Part shown: in pieces, positions 16,207-25,353 of the stretch
How positions within the stretch are numbered: the stretch's first letter is position 1
Layout of the letters: every line of letters begins with the position of its first letter
Notes under the pieces: generated by a model
Seen by the model: only the letters and a program-made list of their open reading frames with translations
What the model was told of the DNA's origin: nothing
Database searches by the model: none
Assembly (NCBI GenBank): GCA_900466605.1
Contig: UBMU01000037.1
Location: 109,011-173,010 of the forward strand
Direction of reading: 5' to 3'
Origin: Hyphomicrobiales bacterium
GTDB lineage: Bacteria; Pseudomonadota; Alphaproteobacteria; Rhizobiales; Rhizobiaceae
Length of the DNA: 64,000 bases
Translations under genes and position numbers: made by a program

Positions 16207-17700
16207 ATGAGCGGATATGTTCTGGCAATCGACCAGGGGACGACATCGACACGCGCGATCGTCTTTGACGGCGAAATGCAGATCGCCGGTGCGGGCCAGA
16301 AGGAGTTCAGCCAGATTTACCCTCGTTCCGGCTGGGTGGAGCACGATCCGGAGGAAATATGGGATTCCGTCGTCTCGACGATCAAGATGGCGATCCGCGA
16401 GGCGGGGATCGAGGCGAAGGACATCGCTGCGCTCGGTATTACCAACCAGCGCGAAACCGTCGTTGTCTGGGAGCGCGAGAGTGGCAAGCCGATCCACAAC
16501 GCGATCGTCTGGCAAGACAGGCGTACGGCCAGCTATTGCGACAAGCTGAAGAGGCAGGATCTCGAAAAGACCTTCACAAAGAAGACGGGCCTTCTCCTCG
16601 ACCCATATTTCTCGGGCACCAAGCTTTCGTGGCTGCTTGCCAACGTCAAGGGCGCGCGGGCTCGCGCTGCCAAGGGCGAATTATGCTTCGGCACGGTCGA
16701 TGCCTTCCTGATCTGGCGGCTGACCGGCGGCAAGGTGTTCGCGACCGATGCGACAAACGCTTCCCGTACACTGATGTACAACATTGCCGACAACAACTGG
16801 GACAAGGATTTGCTGGAGATCCTGCGCGTCCCGGCGGCGATGCTGCCTGAGGTGAAGGACTGCGCCGACGATTTCGGCATCACTGAAAAAGCTATTCTCG
16901 GGGCGGAGATAGCGATCCTCGGCGTCGCCGGCGACCAGCATGCCGCGACCATTGGGCAGGCTTGCTTCGAGCCGGGGATGATGAAGTCGACCTACGGCAC
17001 CGGCTGTTTCGCCCTGCTCAACACCGGCCGCGACATGGTTCGTTCAAAGAACCGCCTACTGACGACGATCGCCTATCGGCTGAACGGTGAGACGACTTAC
17101 GCGCTCGAAGGTTCGATCTTCATCGCGGGCGCTGCCGTGCAGTGGCTTCGCGACGGGCTCGGCATTATCGATACGGCTTCGCGCACCGGCGAGCTTGCCG
17201 ATGCCGCCGATCCGACGCAGGACGTCTATCTGGTGCCCGCCTTCACCGGGCTCGGCGCACCGCATTGGGATGCGAATGCGCGCGGGGCGATCTATGGGCT
17301 TACGCGCAACAGCGGTCCCAAGGAATTCGCCCGGGCTGCCCTCGAGGCCGTCTGCTACCAGTCGCGCGACCTGCTTGACGCCATGCACAAGGACTGGAAG
17401 GGCGGCGCTGACCACACGGTGCTGCGCGTCGATGGCGGCATGGTTGCCTCCGACTGGACGATGCAGCGGCTGGCCGACATTTTGGATGCGCCGGTGGATC
17501 GGCCCGTCATTCTGGAGACGACCGCGCTCGGAGCGGCCTGGCTTGCCGGCAGCAAGGCCGGTGTGTGGCCGGATCTCGGGGGCTTTTCCAAAAGCTGGAA
17601 GCGCAACCGCCGCTTTGAACCCGATATGGACGAGAAGACCCGCGCCGCGAAGCTCAAGGGCTGGCGCAGCGCGGTCAAGCGCACGCTTTCGGACGCCTGA
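16207..17700 (+). CDS. glpK: Glycerol kinase
   Basis: 497 residues of the FGGY kinase family, phosphorylating glycerol to sn-glycerol-3-phosphate in the cytoplasm. The start MSGYVLAIDQGTTSTRAIVF is the typical GlpK N-terminus and is preceded by GGGGAGGA at good spacing; the in-frame extension at 16168 is not used. Other markers are TNQRETVVVWERESG, WQDRRTASYC, the FGTVDAFLIWRLTGG loop, GDQHAATIGQACFEPGMMKS with STYGTGCF, and DGGMVASDWTMQRLADIL. The gene stands alone here, with bdhA divergent and no glpF, glpD or glpR seen. Confidence 0.95.
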   Translation: MSGYVLAIDQGTTSTRAIVFDGEMQIAGAGQKEFSQIYPRSGWVEHDPEEIWDSVVSTIKMAIREAGIEAKDIAALGITNQRETVVVWERESGKPIHNAIVWQDRRTASYCDKLKRQDLEKTFTKKTGLLLDPYFSGTKLSWLLANVKGARARAAKGELCFGTVDAFLIWRLTGGKVFATDATNASRTLMYNIADNNWDKDLLEILRVPAAMLPEVKDCADDFGITEKAILGAEIAILGVAGDQHAATIGQACFEPGMMKSTYGTGCFALLNTGRDMVRSKNRLLTTIAYRLNGETTYALEGSIFIAGAAVQWLRDGLGIIDTASRTGELADAADPTQDVYLVPAFTGLGAPHWDANARGAIYGLTRNSGPKEFARAALEAVCYQSRDLLDAMHKDWKGGADHTVLRVDGGMVASDWTMQRLADILDAPVDRPVILETTALGAAWLAGSKAGVWPDLGGFSKSWKRNRRFEPDMDEKTRAAKLKGWRSAVKRTLSDA

Positions 17701-17730
17701 TCCGCGCGCCTGTCAGCCGAACTGCGTCCG

Positions 17731-17755
17731 GGGAGGCAAGCGCAGCCTGCCTCCC
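17731..17755. terminator. Hairpin between convergent glpK and the frameshifted gene
   Basis: Perfect 8-bp arms GGGAGGCA (17731-17738) / TGCCTCCC (17748-17755), loop of 9 nt, between two convergent genes. No U-run follows on either strand, so it may be a weak bidirectional terminator. Confidence 0.45.
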
Positions 17756-17766
17756 AAAGCCTTGCG

Positions 17767-18728
17767 TCAGCGACGCAGCCAGGGCGTCGCGGTGCTCCAG
17801 AAGATGATGTTGGCGCCGAGATAGTTATCGGCGAAGTCAACGAACTCGTCCTTGGTGAACGGCTTTTTCGTCTTCGGGTTCTTGTAGGTCAAAGTCGGCT
17901 CCTGCACGGCGAGGCCGACGAAGGACAATTTGCCCTTGTACTTGTTGAAGAAAGGGTAGGAGTTCTTCATCTGGCCCTTGCGGTAAGGGACGATGTCGTG
18001 TCCGCCGAGGCCGACGTCATTCTTTGCTGCGAACTCGAAAAGCCGCCCCATGTAGTTGTGGTCGTTCTCCCATTCACAGGGCCAGAAATTTACGTACTGA
18101 ACGACCCTGCTCTTGCTGAAGACCTTGCGGGCGAGGGCGAGATTTTCCATCTCGCCCTGGAAGTAGGCATCGCAGCTGTAGCCCTCGGGCTCGTGCTTCG
18201 GATCGAGGTCGATCGCGGTTTCCGGCAGATTGACGCCATAGACCTTGCCATCGAACTTCGCGGCGATCGCAATGAGCAGGGCCTGGTACCGCTGCCGCAC
18301 CGCCGAATTCCATTGCTGCGCGACCCAGCCGGAGCCGACCGGCTTGTTCTCGCCGGGATTGTCGAACTGTGCCGTGATGCCGCCGGCGTACTCCTTGCCG
18401 GTCATCAGATAGTCGGGGACGTTTCTTGCCGTCGGCTCAAAGAACCGGTCCTGGATCTGGATGAAAAGCTTCTTGTTCAGGCCATCGAGCGTTGCAAGGT
18501 CGGCCTCGATCGCAGAGAAATCATACTCGCCCTGGCCGTTTCGAGCTGGCGCCAGTTGTAGACAATCTGTGCGCCGCCAATGTCGGGTCGGCTGAGAAGC
18601 GAGCGGGCTGCATCGAGGTCGCCGGAGCTCGTATAGATGAAGTTCTCGGGAGCAGAGGCGGCAAAAGCGACGTCGTGGAGGCACGAGACGAGCGCAAAGG
18701 TGGCAAGCAGGCGCAACGCTGATTTCAT
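17767..18728 (-). pseudogene. Secreted glycosidase-like hypothetical protein, frameshifted
   Basis: About 320 residues if restored. The N-terminal piece begins MKSALRLLATFALVSCLHDV with a Sec signal peptide ending near AFAASAP, and reads to IVYNWRQLE; the rest continues in another frame from NGQGEYDFSAIEADLATL to the C-terminus WSTATPWLRR. A single missing A at about 18540 in GAAACGG (GAAAACGG would restore LENGQGEYDF) explains the break. The protein looks like a TIM-barrel glycoside-hydrolase-like fold (WRQLE, GQGEYDF, NLPETAIDLDP, FWPCEW, LGGHDIVP), secreted to the periplasm; its substrate is unknown. Either a real recent inactivation or a sequencing error in a short A run. Confidence 0.7.
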
Positions 18729-18926
18729 TCTTGTCCCGGTTGTGAGGCGTTGGAGATTGCAGAGCAATTCCGGCCAAAGGTGGCGGCTTGATGGCGCGGA
18801 CGTGGACGCCGTCTCGTTTTCGAGCGCGAAGGAAAGCCGGATTTGAGGCCGATGACGGGTTGAGATGGCCGCAAGCAAGGGCTATGAGCGCAAGCTTGCT
18901 TCCCCAATCAACAAGGCACTCCCGGC

Positions 18927-19856
18927 ATGAATCCAGATTTCCTCGTCACCCATTCCGGTGGCTTCCATGCCGATGAAGTGTTGTCGAGCGTCATTCTGAC
19001 CCAGCTCTTCCCTGAAGCTCGTGTGGTCCGCAGCAGAGCGCCAGAGTGGATCAAACCGGGCGCCGACCGTATCATCTATGACGTCGGCGGCGCTTACGAT
19101 GTCGAGGCTTGCATCTTCGATCACCATCAGCGCGCCGCGCCCCTGCGAGAGGATGGGCAGCCCTACAGCTCGTTCGGTCTGATCTGGAAGCACTATGGTC
19201 GCGACTATCTCGTTGCCACCGGTGCTCCAGAAGAGCATGTCGAGGCATTGCATGCCTCGTTCGATCTTGCCTTCGTGCTGCCGATCGATCTGACGGACAA
19301 TGGTGCGCTCAGCCCGTCCGGGCCGCTGGCCGGGCTAACACTGCCGGCATTGCTGGAAACCTTGAAGCCGGTGTTCGATGATACCGATCCGAATGCCGAC
19401 GATCGCAAATTTCAAGATGCCGTAGTCATCGCCCGCAGCTTCGTCGAGGCGAGGATTGCCCAGAGCGCTGCCAAGTTGCGGGCCGAAGCTGTGGTTCTTC
19501 AGGCAATAGTGCATACGGGGCAGGGGCGCGTTCTTGAACTTCCGACGGGAATGCCTTTCCGCCCCGCGATCGTGAAGGCGGGTGCCGATCACCTTCTCTT
19601 TGTCGTTCATCCGCGGGAGAAGGATTGGTGTGTCACCGGTATTCGCCGCGGGGACGAGGGCTTTGAGCTTCGAGCGGACCTGCCTGCGGCCTGGGCCGGG
19701 CTGACCAATCACGATCTGGAGACTGTCTCCGGTGTCAAGGGTGCAACGTTCTGTCACAACGGCCGCTTCGTAGCGGCAGCCAAGACCCGCGAGGCCGCAT
19801 TGGCGATGGCGGATTTGGCCGTGCAGGAAGCCCTTGCCGTCGGAGCCGTGAGCTGA
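18927..19856 (+). CDS. MYG1/UPF0160-family protein
   Basis: 309 residues. The N-terminal THSGGFHADEVLSSVILT with a His/Asp set and the middle DVGGAYDVEACIFDHHQR with a DHH motif are conserved in the MYG1 family, which is related to DHH phosphoesterases; eukaryotic MYG1 is reported to act as a 3'-5' RNA exonuclease. The C-terminal VHPREKDWCVTGIRRGDEGF then LRADLPAAWAGL is also typical of the family. Length is slightly short of eukaryotic homologues. It has no operon partner: the frameshifted gene is divergent and the YCII gene is 195 bp away. Confidence 0.88.
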   Translation: MNPDFLVTHSGGFHADEVLSSVILTQLFPEARVVRSRAPEWIKPGADRIIYDVGGAYDVEACIFDHHQRAAPLREDGQPYSSFGLIWKHYGRDYLVATGAPEEHVEALHASFDLAFVLPIDLTDNGALSPSGPLAGLTLPALLETLKPVFDDTDPNADDRKFQDAVVIARSFVEARIAQSAAKLRAEAVVLQAIVHTGQGRVLELPTGMPFRPAIVKAGADHLLFVVHPREKDWCVTGIRRGDEGFELRADLPAAWAGLTNHDLETVSGVKGATFCHNGRFVAAAKTREAALAMADLAVQEALAVGAVS

Positions 19857-20051
19857 GGTAGGCGAGAGCCTCCAGTCTGACGGGCTGGTGTCACAACGGC
19901 TGCGAAGTAGGCGGCCGTCTGTTGGCAACATGCCGCTCACGCCGTCCTCGGTCGCTACACTCTGACCATCTCCTTCTACGCACTGTATTTTTTTGCTGCG
20001 TCCTGTCGGATGTCGCGCTACTCCTTCGTCATTCAGGAAGAGGAGCAAGAC

Positions 20052-20426
20052 ATGCTTTATGCAATTCTTTGTTATGCCAATGAAGAGACCGTGTTCTCCT
20101 GGACCAAGGAGGAGGAGGACGCCGTAATGGCGAAGCTCTACGCCGTCCAGGCGCCCCTGGCCGAGCGCGGCAAGCTTGGCCCCGTCGGGCGGCTGATGCC
20201 GACGACGGCGGCGACCACTGTGCGCAAGGGCAAGGAAGAACCGCTCGTTCTCGACGGTCCATTCGCGGAAACGAAGGAAGCGCTCCTCGGCTTTTACGTG
20301 GTCGATTTCGACACGCTGGAGGAGGCGGTTGCGTTCTCCAAGGAGCTTTCCTCGGTCAATCCGGGTTCGACCTCTTACGAAATTCGGCCGTTCTACGTGT
20401 TCCGACCGGGAGATGCTTCGACATGA
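20052..20426 (+). CDS. YCII-related (DGPF) protein, ECF42 partner
   Basis: 124 residues. Starts MLYAILCYANEETVFSWTKE with an SD AGGAAGAGGAG upstream; contains the DGPFAETKEALLGFYVVDFD motif (DGPF near residue 73) of the YCII/DGPF family. Its stop overlaps the ATG of the sigma factor gene (ATGA), showing translational coupling. DGPF proteins are the regular neighbours of ECF42 sigma factors and probably participate in their control, though the mechanism is not settled. Ferredoxin-like fold predicted; active site His/Asp not evident here. Confidence 0.88.
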   Translation: MLYAILCYANEETVFSWTKEEEDAVMAKLYAVQAPLAERGKLGPVGRLMPTTAATTVRKGKEEPLVLDGPFAETKEALLGFYVVDFDTLEEAVAFSKELSSVNPGSTSYEIRPFYVFRPGDAST

Positions 20427-21670
20427 CAGACATTGCCTGGATCGACGTGACGCTTGCCTCGGCCCGGCCGAAGGCGCTTGGCGCGCTGCTCAGATACTTC
20501 CGCGATCTCGATATCGCGGAGGAGGCCTTTCAGGAGGCCTGCCTGCGCGCCATCCGCACCTGGCCGGACAAGGGGCCGCCACGCGATCCGACGGCATGGC
20601 TGATCTTCGTCGGCCGCAACAGCGGCATCGACACCGTACGTAAGCGTTCGAAGACACAGGCTCTTCCCGACGAGGAACTGATCTCCGATACCAGCGACGC
20701 CGAAAGCGACATCGCCGAACGGCTCGACAATTCCAACTATCGTGACGATATCCTGCGGCTGCTCTTCATCTGCTGCCATCCGGATCTGCCGGCGACACAG
20801 CAGATCGCGCTGGCGCTCCGCATCGTCTCCGGACTTACCGTGCAGCAGATCGCGCGTGCCTTCCTTGTCGGCGAAAGCGCGATGGAGCAGCGGATCACGC
20901 GTGCCAAGGCGCGCGTTGCCAAGGCGGGCGTGCCTTTCGAGACGCCGGATGCGCAGGAACGTGCCGAGCGGCTCTCGATCGTCAGCACGATGATCTACCT
21001 CATCTTCAACGAAGGCTACAGCCAGGCCGATCCGAAGCACGATGCTTGTGCCTTCAGTGACGAGGCGATCCGGCTAGCGCGGCTTTTGCTGCGCATTTTC
21101 CCCGGCGAACCCGAACTGATGGGTCTGTTGGCGCTGATGCTCCTGCAGATCTCGCGGCGCCAGGCGCGCTTCAACGGCGAAAACGACATTGTGCTGCTCG
21201 AAGATCAGGATCGCTCGCTGTGGAACCTGGAGCTGATCAACGAGGCGCTGGCGCTGCTCGACAAGGCGATCCGCCATCGCCAGCCCGGGCCCTATCAGCT
21301 GCAGGCGGCGATCGCGGCGCTGCATTCGCGCGCCAAGCGCGCCGAGGATACGGATTGGGAAGAGATCGAGCTGCTCTATCGGGCGCTGGAGCGCATTCAG
21401 CCGTCGCCCGTGATTACGCTCAACCGCGCCGTTGCCGTCTCCAAGCTCAGGGGGGCAGATGAGGCGTTGGCACTTGTCGAAACGCTTGGCGAAAAGCTCG
21501 ATGGTTATTTCTACTACCACGGTCTGCGTGGCGGCCTGCTGAAGCAACTCGGCCGCGCCCGTGAGGCGCATGAGGCTTTTGATCGCGCAATCGCGCTTGC
21601 TCACTCAGCGGCGGAAGCCGCCCATATCCGCCAGCAGATCGACAGCCTCGTGCAGCCGGTCGCGAAATAG
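20423..21670 (+). CDS. ECF sigma factor, ECF42 type, with long C-terminal domain
   Basis: 415 residues, about twice a normal ECF sigma. Region 2 lies in the first 80 residues (LRYFRDLDIAEEAFQEACLR) and region 4 HTH near 135-180 (LALRIVSGLTVQQIARAFLV, ESAMEQRITRAKARVA). The remaining 220 residues form a TPR-like helical extension (YSQADPKHDACAFSDEAIRL, LALVETLGEKLDGYFYY) of the kind ECF42 uses in place of an anti-sigma factor. Coupled by overlap to the YCII gene upstream. The downstream SRPBCC and DoxX genes may be targets. The protein was formerly called SigJ/SigG-like DUF6596 protein in annotations. Confidence 0.9.
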   Translation: MTDIAWIDVTLASARPKALGALLRYFRDLDIAEEAFQEACLRAIRTWPDKGPPRDPTAWLIFVGRNSGIDTVRKRSKTQALPDEELISDTSDAESDIAERLDNSNYRDDILRLLFICCHPDLPATQQIALALRIVSGLTVQQIARAFLVGESAMEQRITRAKARVAKAGVPFETPDAQERAERLSIVSTMIYLIFNEGYSQADPKHDACAFSDEAIRLARLLLRIFPGEPELMGLLALMLLQISRRQARFNGENDIVLLEDQDRSLWNLELINEALALLDKAIRHRQPGPYQLQAAIAALHSRAKRAEDTDWEEIELLYRALERIQPSPVITLNRAVAVSKLRGADEALALVETLGEKLDGYFYYHGLRGGLLKQLGRAREAHEAFDRAIALAHSAAEAAHIRQQIDSLVQPVAK

Positions 21671-21772
21671 TTTTCAAAAATATCCTGCTCGGTTGTCGGA
21701 ACCGGAAAACCTCCCACGTCCTTGTAACAACCTGATCGAAAACAGGTTTCGCTCAACAGGAGGAATGCTGAA

Positions 21773-22240
21773 ATGACTGAGGAAGCTCAACACGAACTGG
21801 TTCTTGTGCGTGAATTCGATGCCCCGCGCGAGAAGATTTTCAAGGCCTGGACCGATCCTGTTCTGATGAAGGAATGGTTCGTGCCGCGTCCCTGGAGCAT
21901 CGCTGACGTGCAGATTGATGCACGGCCGGGCGGCTCGAATCTCATCGTTATGCGCAGCCCCGAGGGCCAGGAATTTCCGAATCGCGGCGTCTATCTGGAG
22001 ATCGTTGAGAACGAAAAGATTGTCTTCACGGACGCTTTCACCAGTTCGTGGGTACCATCCGAAAAACCGTTTTTCGTCGGCATCATCCTGCTCGAAGACC
22101 TTGGCAACGGGCGAACGAAATATACCGCCAAGGCGAGACATTGGACGGCGGCTGACAAGGAGCAGCACGAGCAGATGGGCTTCCACGAAGGCTGGGGCAA
22201 ATGCGCGGACCAGCTCGCCGAACTGCTTCCGAAGATCTGA
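21773..22240 (+). CDS. SRPBCC/AHSA1-domain protein
   Basis: 155 residues of the START-like AHSA1 fold. HELVLVREFDAPREKIFKAW at the N-terminus, WFVPRPWSIADVQIDARPGG near 40, and a C-terminal HEGWGKCADQLAELL are the family hallmarks. SD AGGAGG precedes the ATG at 21773. These proteins bind hydrophobic ligands or act as Aha1-like cofactors; role in vivo unknown. Located 102 bp downstream of the ECF42 gene, and followed after 29 bp by a DoxX gene, a common association of ECF42-type loci. Confidence 0.85.
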   Translation: MTEEAQHELVLVREFDAPREKIFKAWTDPVLMKEWFVPRPWSIADVQIDARPGGSNLIVMRSPEGQEFPNRGVYLEIVENEKIVFTDAFTSSWVPSEKPFFVGIILLEDLGNGRTKYTAKARHWTAADKEQHEQMGFHEGWGKCADQLAELLPKI

Positions 22241-22269
22241 AATCGGAATCGAAACAGGGGGATAGAGGC

Positions 22270-22686
22270 ATGTCTGCAATTGTTGAATCACATGCGCGGT
22301 TGCCGCGCTGGCAAACCATCACCGGCACGGTGATGAGCGGGTTGATCGTGGCGTTCCTCGTTTTTGATGGAGCGATCAAACTGGCGCCGATCGCGCCAGT
22401 CACGGAGACGATGGCTGCGCTTGGCTATTCGGGCGATCCGATGCTTGCACGCGGTCTCGGCATCGTGACGCTGTTGTGCGCGCTGCTCTACGCCATTCCG
22501 CGGACGTCGGTGCTCGGGGCGATCTTGCTCACCGGTTTGCTCGGCGGTGCAATCGCAACGCATCTGCGTGTCGGGAGCCCGATTTTTTCGCACCTGCTCT
22601 TCGGCGCCTATCTCGGGCTGATTGCCTGGGGCGGTCTTTATCTCAGATACGAAGCTGTTCGGAAAATGATTCCATTCAAGCTTTGA
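22270..22686 (+). CDS. DoxX-family membrane protein
   Basis: 138 residues with four hydrophobic segments (ITGTVMSGLIVAFLVFDGAI near the N-terminus, GIVTLLCALLYAIP, GAILLTGLLGGAIATHLRVG, and a last one with LLFGAYLGLIAWGGLYLRYE), the DoxX/DoxX-like_2 topology. The DGAIKL motif follows the first segment. The start ATG 22270 has AGGGGGATAG upstream. Probably in one transcript with the SRPBCC gene. Function of this family is uncertain; some members act in redox or disulfide stress in other bacteria. Confidence 0.83.
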   Translation: MSAIVESHARLPRWQTITGTVMSGLIVAFLVFDGAIKLAPIAPVTETMAALGYSGDPMLARGLGIVTLLCALLYAIPRTSVLGAILLTGLLGGAIATHLRVGSPIFSHLLFGAYLGLIAWGGLYLRYEAVRKMIPFKL

Positions 22687-22837
22687 AGTCGTTGATTTCA
22701 GAATCGGAATCCGCCGCGATCCCTTGGTCGCGGCGGCCTGCCTATCGATATTCTCGAACGATCGGTTCCAGAATTTGTATTTGCGCCGAGGCGGCTCCAG
22801 CCTTATCTCCGTCTCTAGATTCAACGGGATGCGAGCC

Positions 22838-23899
22838 ATGGAACTAGGCCTCTACACTTTCGCCGACGTGAACCCGAATCCGAGCCGCAGCAAGGGTGAG
22901 GAAGGCGCAGAGCGATTGAAGCATCTGCTGGAGGAAATCGAACTCGCCGATCAGGTCGGGCTCGATGTCTTCGGGTTGGGTGAGCATCACCGGCCAGACT
23001 ATGCGGCTTCCGCTCCGGCCGTCGCGTTGGCCGCCGCTGCCGTGAAGACCAAGAACATCCGGCTGACCAGCGCGGTGACCGTGTTGAGCTCGGAAGATCC
23101 GGTTCGCGTCTTTCAGCAGTTCGCGACGCTCGATCTGCTCTCCAATGGGCGGGCGGAGATCATGGCCGGGCGAGGTTCGTTCATCGAGTCCTTCCCGCTC
23201 TTCGGCTACAATCTGGAAGACTACGACCAGCTGTTCGAGGAGAAACTCGACCTGCTGATGGCCCTGCGCAACAATGAGACCGTCACCTGGTCGGGCGAAC
23301 TCCATGCGCCAATCAATGGGCGCGGAGTTTACCCGCGTCCATTGCAGGACCCGTTGCCTTTGTGGATCGCGGTTGGCGGAACGCCGCAATCGGTCGCGCG
23401 CGCCGGTGCGATGGGCTTGCCGGTGGCGCTGGCGATCATTGGCGGCGAGCCGCGGCGCTTTGCACCACTGTTCGATCTCTACCGCGAAGCGTCGCGACGG
23501 GCAGGGCAGGAGGCGTCGAAGCTCAAGACCAGCATTAACGTCCATGGCTTCATCGCGGACACGACGGATGTTGCGGCCAATCAGTTCTATGGTCCGCAGG
23601 CCGAGGTGATGAACCGGATCGGCCGCGAGCGCGGGTGGGGGCCGACGAACCGGGCGCACTTCGACATGTCGCGCGGGCCGAACGGCGCGCTCTTCGTGGG
23701 CGAGCCGGAAGTGGTTGCCGAGAAGATCATCGCGCAGCATCGGCTGTTCAAGAACGACCGTTTCCTGCTGCAGATGGCGATCGGCCTGATGCCCCATGAC
23801 CAGATCATGCGCGGCATCGAGCTGTACGGCACGAAAGTCGCGCCGATCGTCAGAAAGGCATTGACTGAAAGCGGCGAAGGGGCGAAAGCCACCGCCTGA
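22838..23899 (+). CDS. LLM-class flavin-dependent oxidoreductase
   Basis: 353 residues of the bacterial luciferase-like monooxygenase fold. Start MELGLYTFADVNPNP is chosen over upstream in-frame codons because it matches family N-termini. FGLGEHHRPDYAASAPAVAL near 48 with the conserved EHH, TSAVTVLSSEDPVRVFQQFA, AEIMAGRGSFIESFPLFGYN near 108 and a flavin-binding VAGTPQSVARAGAMGLPVAL-like stretch (here GGTPQSVARAG) support the call. The partner flavin reductase and substrate are unknown. Separated from DoxX by 151 bp, so a separate promoter is possible. Confidence 0.85.
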   Translation: MELGLYTFADVNPNPSRSKGEEGAERLKHLLEEIELADQVGLDVFGLGEHHRPDYAASAPAVALAAAAVKTKNIRLTSAVTVLSSEDPVRVFQQFATLDLLSNGRAEIMAGRGSFIESFPLFGYNLEDYDQLFEEKLDLLMALRNNETVTWSGELHAPINGRGVYPRPLQDPLPLWIAVGGTPQSVARAGAMGLPVALAIIGGEPRRFAPLFDLYREASRRAGQEASKLKTSINVHGFIADTTDVAANQFYGPQAEVMNRIGRERGWGPTNRAHFDMSRGPNGALFVGEPEVVAEKIIAQHRLFKNDRFLLQMAIGLMPHDQIMRGIELYGTKVAPIVRKALTESGEGAKATA

Positions 23900-24005
23900 A
23901 ATTGGAGCATGATGCCGTAAAGGATGAATTGGATTCCGATCGTCGTCGTGCTCTCATCCTGATCGAGAGCCGGCCGACCGGCCGAACAAGGCCGGATAGA
24001 CATTC

Positions 24006-24764
24006 ATGATCATCGAAAGCGAAGACGAACTCCTCAGGCTGAAGGAAATCGGCCGTATCTGTGCCGAGGCCTTGCAGGTCATGGGGGCTTCGCTTGAGCC
24101 TGGCATTACGACGCTTGAGCTCGATCAGATCGGTCGCAGGGTGCTTGAAGAGGCCGGTGCGCGTTCCGCTCCCGAACTCTGCTACCAGTTTCCCGGTGCG
24201 ACCTGCATCAGCGTCAATGAAGAAATAGCCCATGGCATTCCGGGGCCGCGCGTCATTCGCCCCGGAGACCTTGTCAATATCGATGTGTCAGCGGAGAAGG
24301 ACGGGTTCTTCTCCGACACGGGCGCGTCCTTCAGTCTTCCGCCGCACAAGTCGAAGATTGAAAAGCTCTGCCGGGACGGCAAACGAGCGCTGTGGGTGGG
24401 CCTCAATCAGGTGAAGTCGGGCGAACCGCTCGCCAAGATCGGCCAGGCGGTCGGCGCTTTTGCCTTGAAAAACCGCTATACACTTGTCGCCAATCTGGCG
24501 AGCCATGGTGTCGGCCGTTCGCTGCACGAGGAGCCGGCCGAACTCTCGACGTGGCCGGATCCATCCGAAAAGCGGATGATGACGGAAGGTCTCGTCTTCA
24601 CAGTTGAGCCGTTTCTGTCTCTCGGGGCAACATGGGCAGAAGGGGGGGATGATGCCTGGACGCTCTATTCCGATCCGAAGGCGCCGACCGTGCAGTACGA
24701 ACATACGGTCGTTGCGACACGGAACGGCCCGCTGATCCTTACTCTGCCTGAAGGCAGCGCCTGA
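24006..24764 (+). CDS. map: Methionine aminopeptidase, type I
   Basis: 252 residues. Removes the N-terminal Met from nascent proteins. The pita-bread metal ligands are visible: ISVNEEIAHGIPGPR with catalytic His (about residue 77), the Asp pair in NIDVSAEKDGFFSDTGASFS, the His in LASHGVGRSLHEEP and Glu in VFTVEPFLSLG, and the terminal Glu in QYEHTVVATRNGP. No N-terminal zinc finger, so a simple type Ia enzyme. Likely a paralogue of the essential map elsewhere. It converges on the PadR gene with only 3 bp between the stops. Confidence 0.92.
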   Translation: MIIESEDELLRLKEIGRICAEALQVMGASLEPGITTLELDQIGRRVLEEAGARSAPELCYQFPGATCISVNEEIAHGIPGPRVIRPGDLVNIDVSAEKDGFFSDTGASFSLPPHKSKIEKLCRDGKRALWVGLNQVKSGEPLAKIGQAVGAFALKNRYTLVANLASHGVGRSLHEEPAELSTWPDPSEKRMMTEGLVFTVEPFLSLGATWAEGGDDAWTLYSDPKAPTVQYEHTVVATRNGPLILTLPEGSA

Positions 24765-24767
24765 TCG

Positions 24768-25337
24768 TCAGTCGCCCGAGCGACCACTGGCAAGAATCTC
24801 GCCCGCAGCGCGTTCCAGGATGCCGGCGATGCGCTTGGCCTCGTCCTTCGACCAGGGATAACGCAGCCGGAGCGCCGATTTCAATAGCATGCGTGCCGCC
24901 GCGACTTCGCTCTTGTCGTCGGGGAAGCTGTCATCATCCCGTTCGCCAACGCGGCTTTCGGGGTCGAAGATCTTGCGGACGTGCGCCATCTTCGAGGCAA
25001 TTCCCTCCAACTTGCCCAGCGTCATATCGATCATCGTGCGGTTCTCGTCGACAAGTCTGCGGCCGCTGTCGGTGATGCGGTAGAGCTTCTTGGCGCCCTC
25101 GCTCTCCACGTCGGCGAGGCCGGTTTCCTCCAGGTAGGTCAGCGCCGGATAGATCACGCCGGGGCTTGGTACATAGAAGCCGCCTGAACGTTCCTCCAAA
25201 AGCTTGATCAGCTCGTAGCCGTGGCGCGGCTGCTCGACGAGCAGGGACAGAATTACCAACTGCAGGTCGCCTGACGCGAATTTCCGCCCCATGCGAAAAC
25301 CGCCGCCGCCCATCATTCCACCTCGAAAACCTCTCAT
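24768..25337 (-). CDS. PadR-family transcriptional regulator
   Basis: 189 residues. After a Gly/Met-rich head (MRGFRGGMMGGGGFRMGRKF) the winged-helix domain reads LQLVILSLLVEQPRHGYELI and SPGVIYPALTYLEETGLADV, the PadR signature, with a C-terminal helical dimerisation region (IDMTLGKLEGIASKMAHVRK). SD AAGGAG sits well before the ATG at 25337. Divergent from the MFS transporter at about 25487; a 7-bp inverted repeat with 25-bp spacing (25354-25392) in the shared region is a candidate operator. Inference: represses the efflux-like MFS gene until its ligand appears. Confidence 0.88.
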   Translation of the reverse strand: MRGFRGGMMGGGGFRMGRKFASGDLQLVILSLLVEQPRHGYELIKLLEERSGGFYVPSPGVIYPALTYLEETGLADVESEGAKKLYRITDSGRRLVDENRTMIDMTLGKLEGIASKMAHVRKIFDPESRVGERDDDSFPDDKSEVAAARMLLKSALRLRYPWSKDEAKRIAGILERAAGEILASGRSGD

Positions 25338-25353
25338 AGGTCACTCCTTTGAT

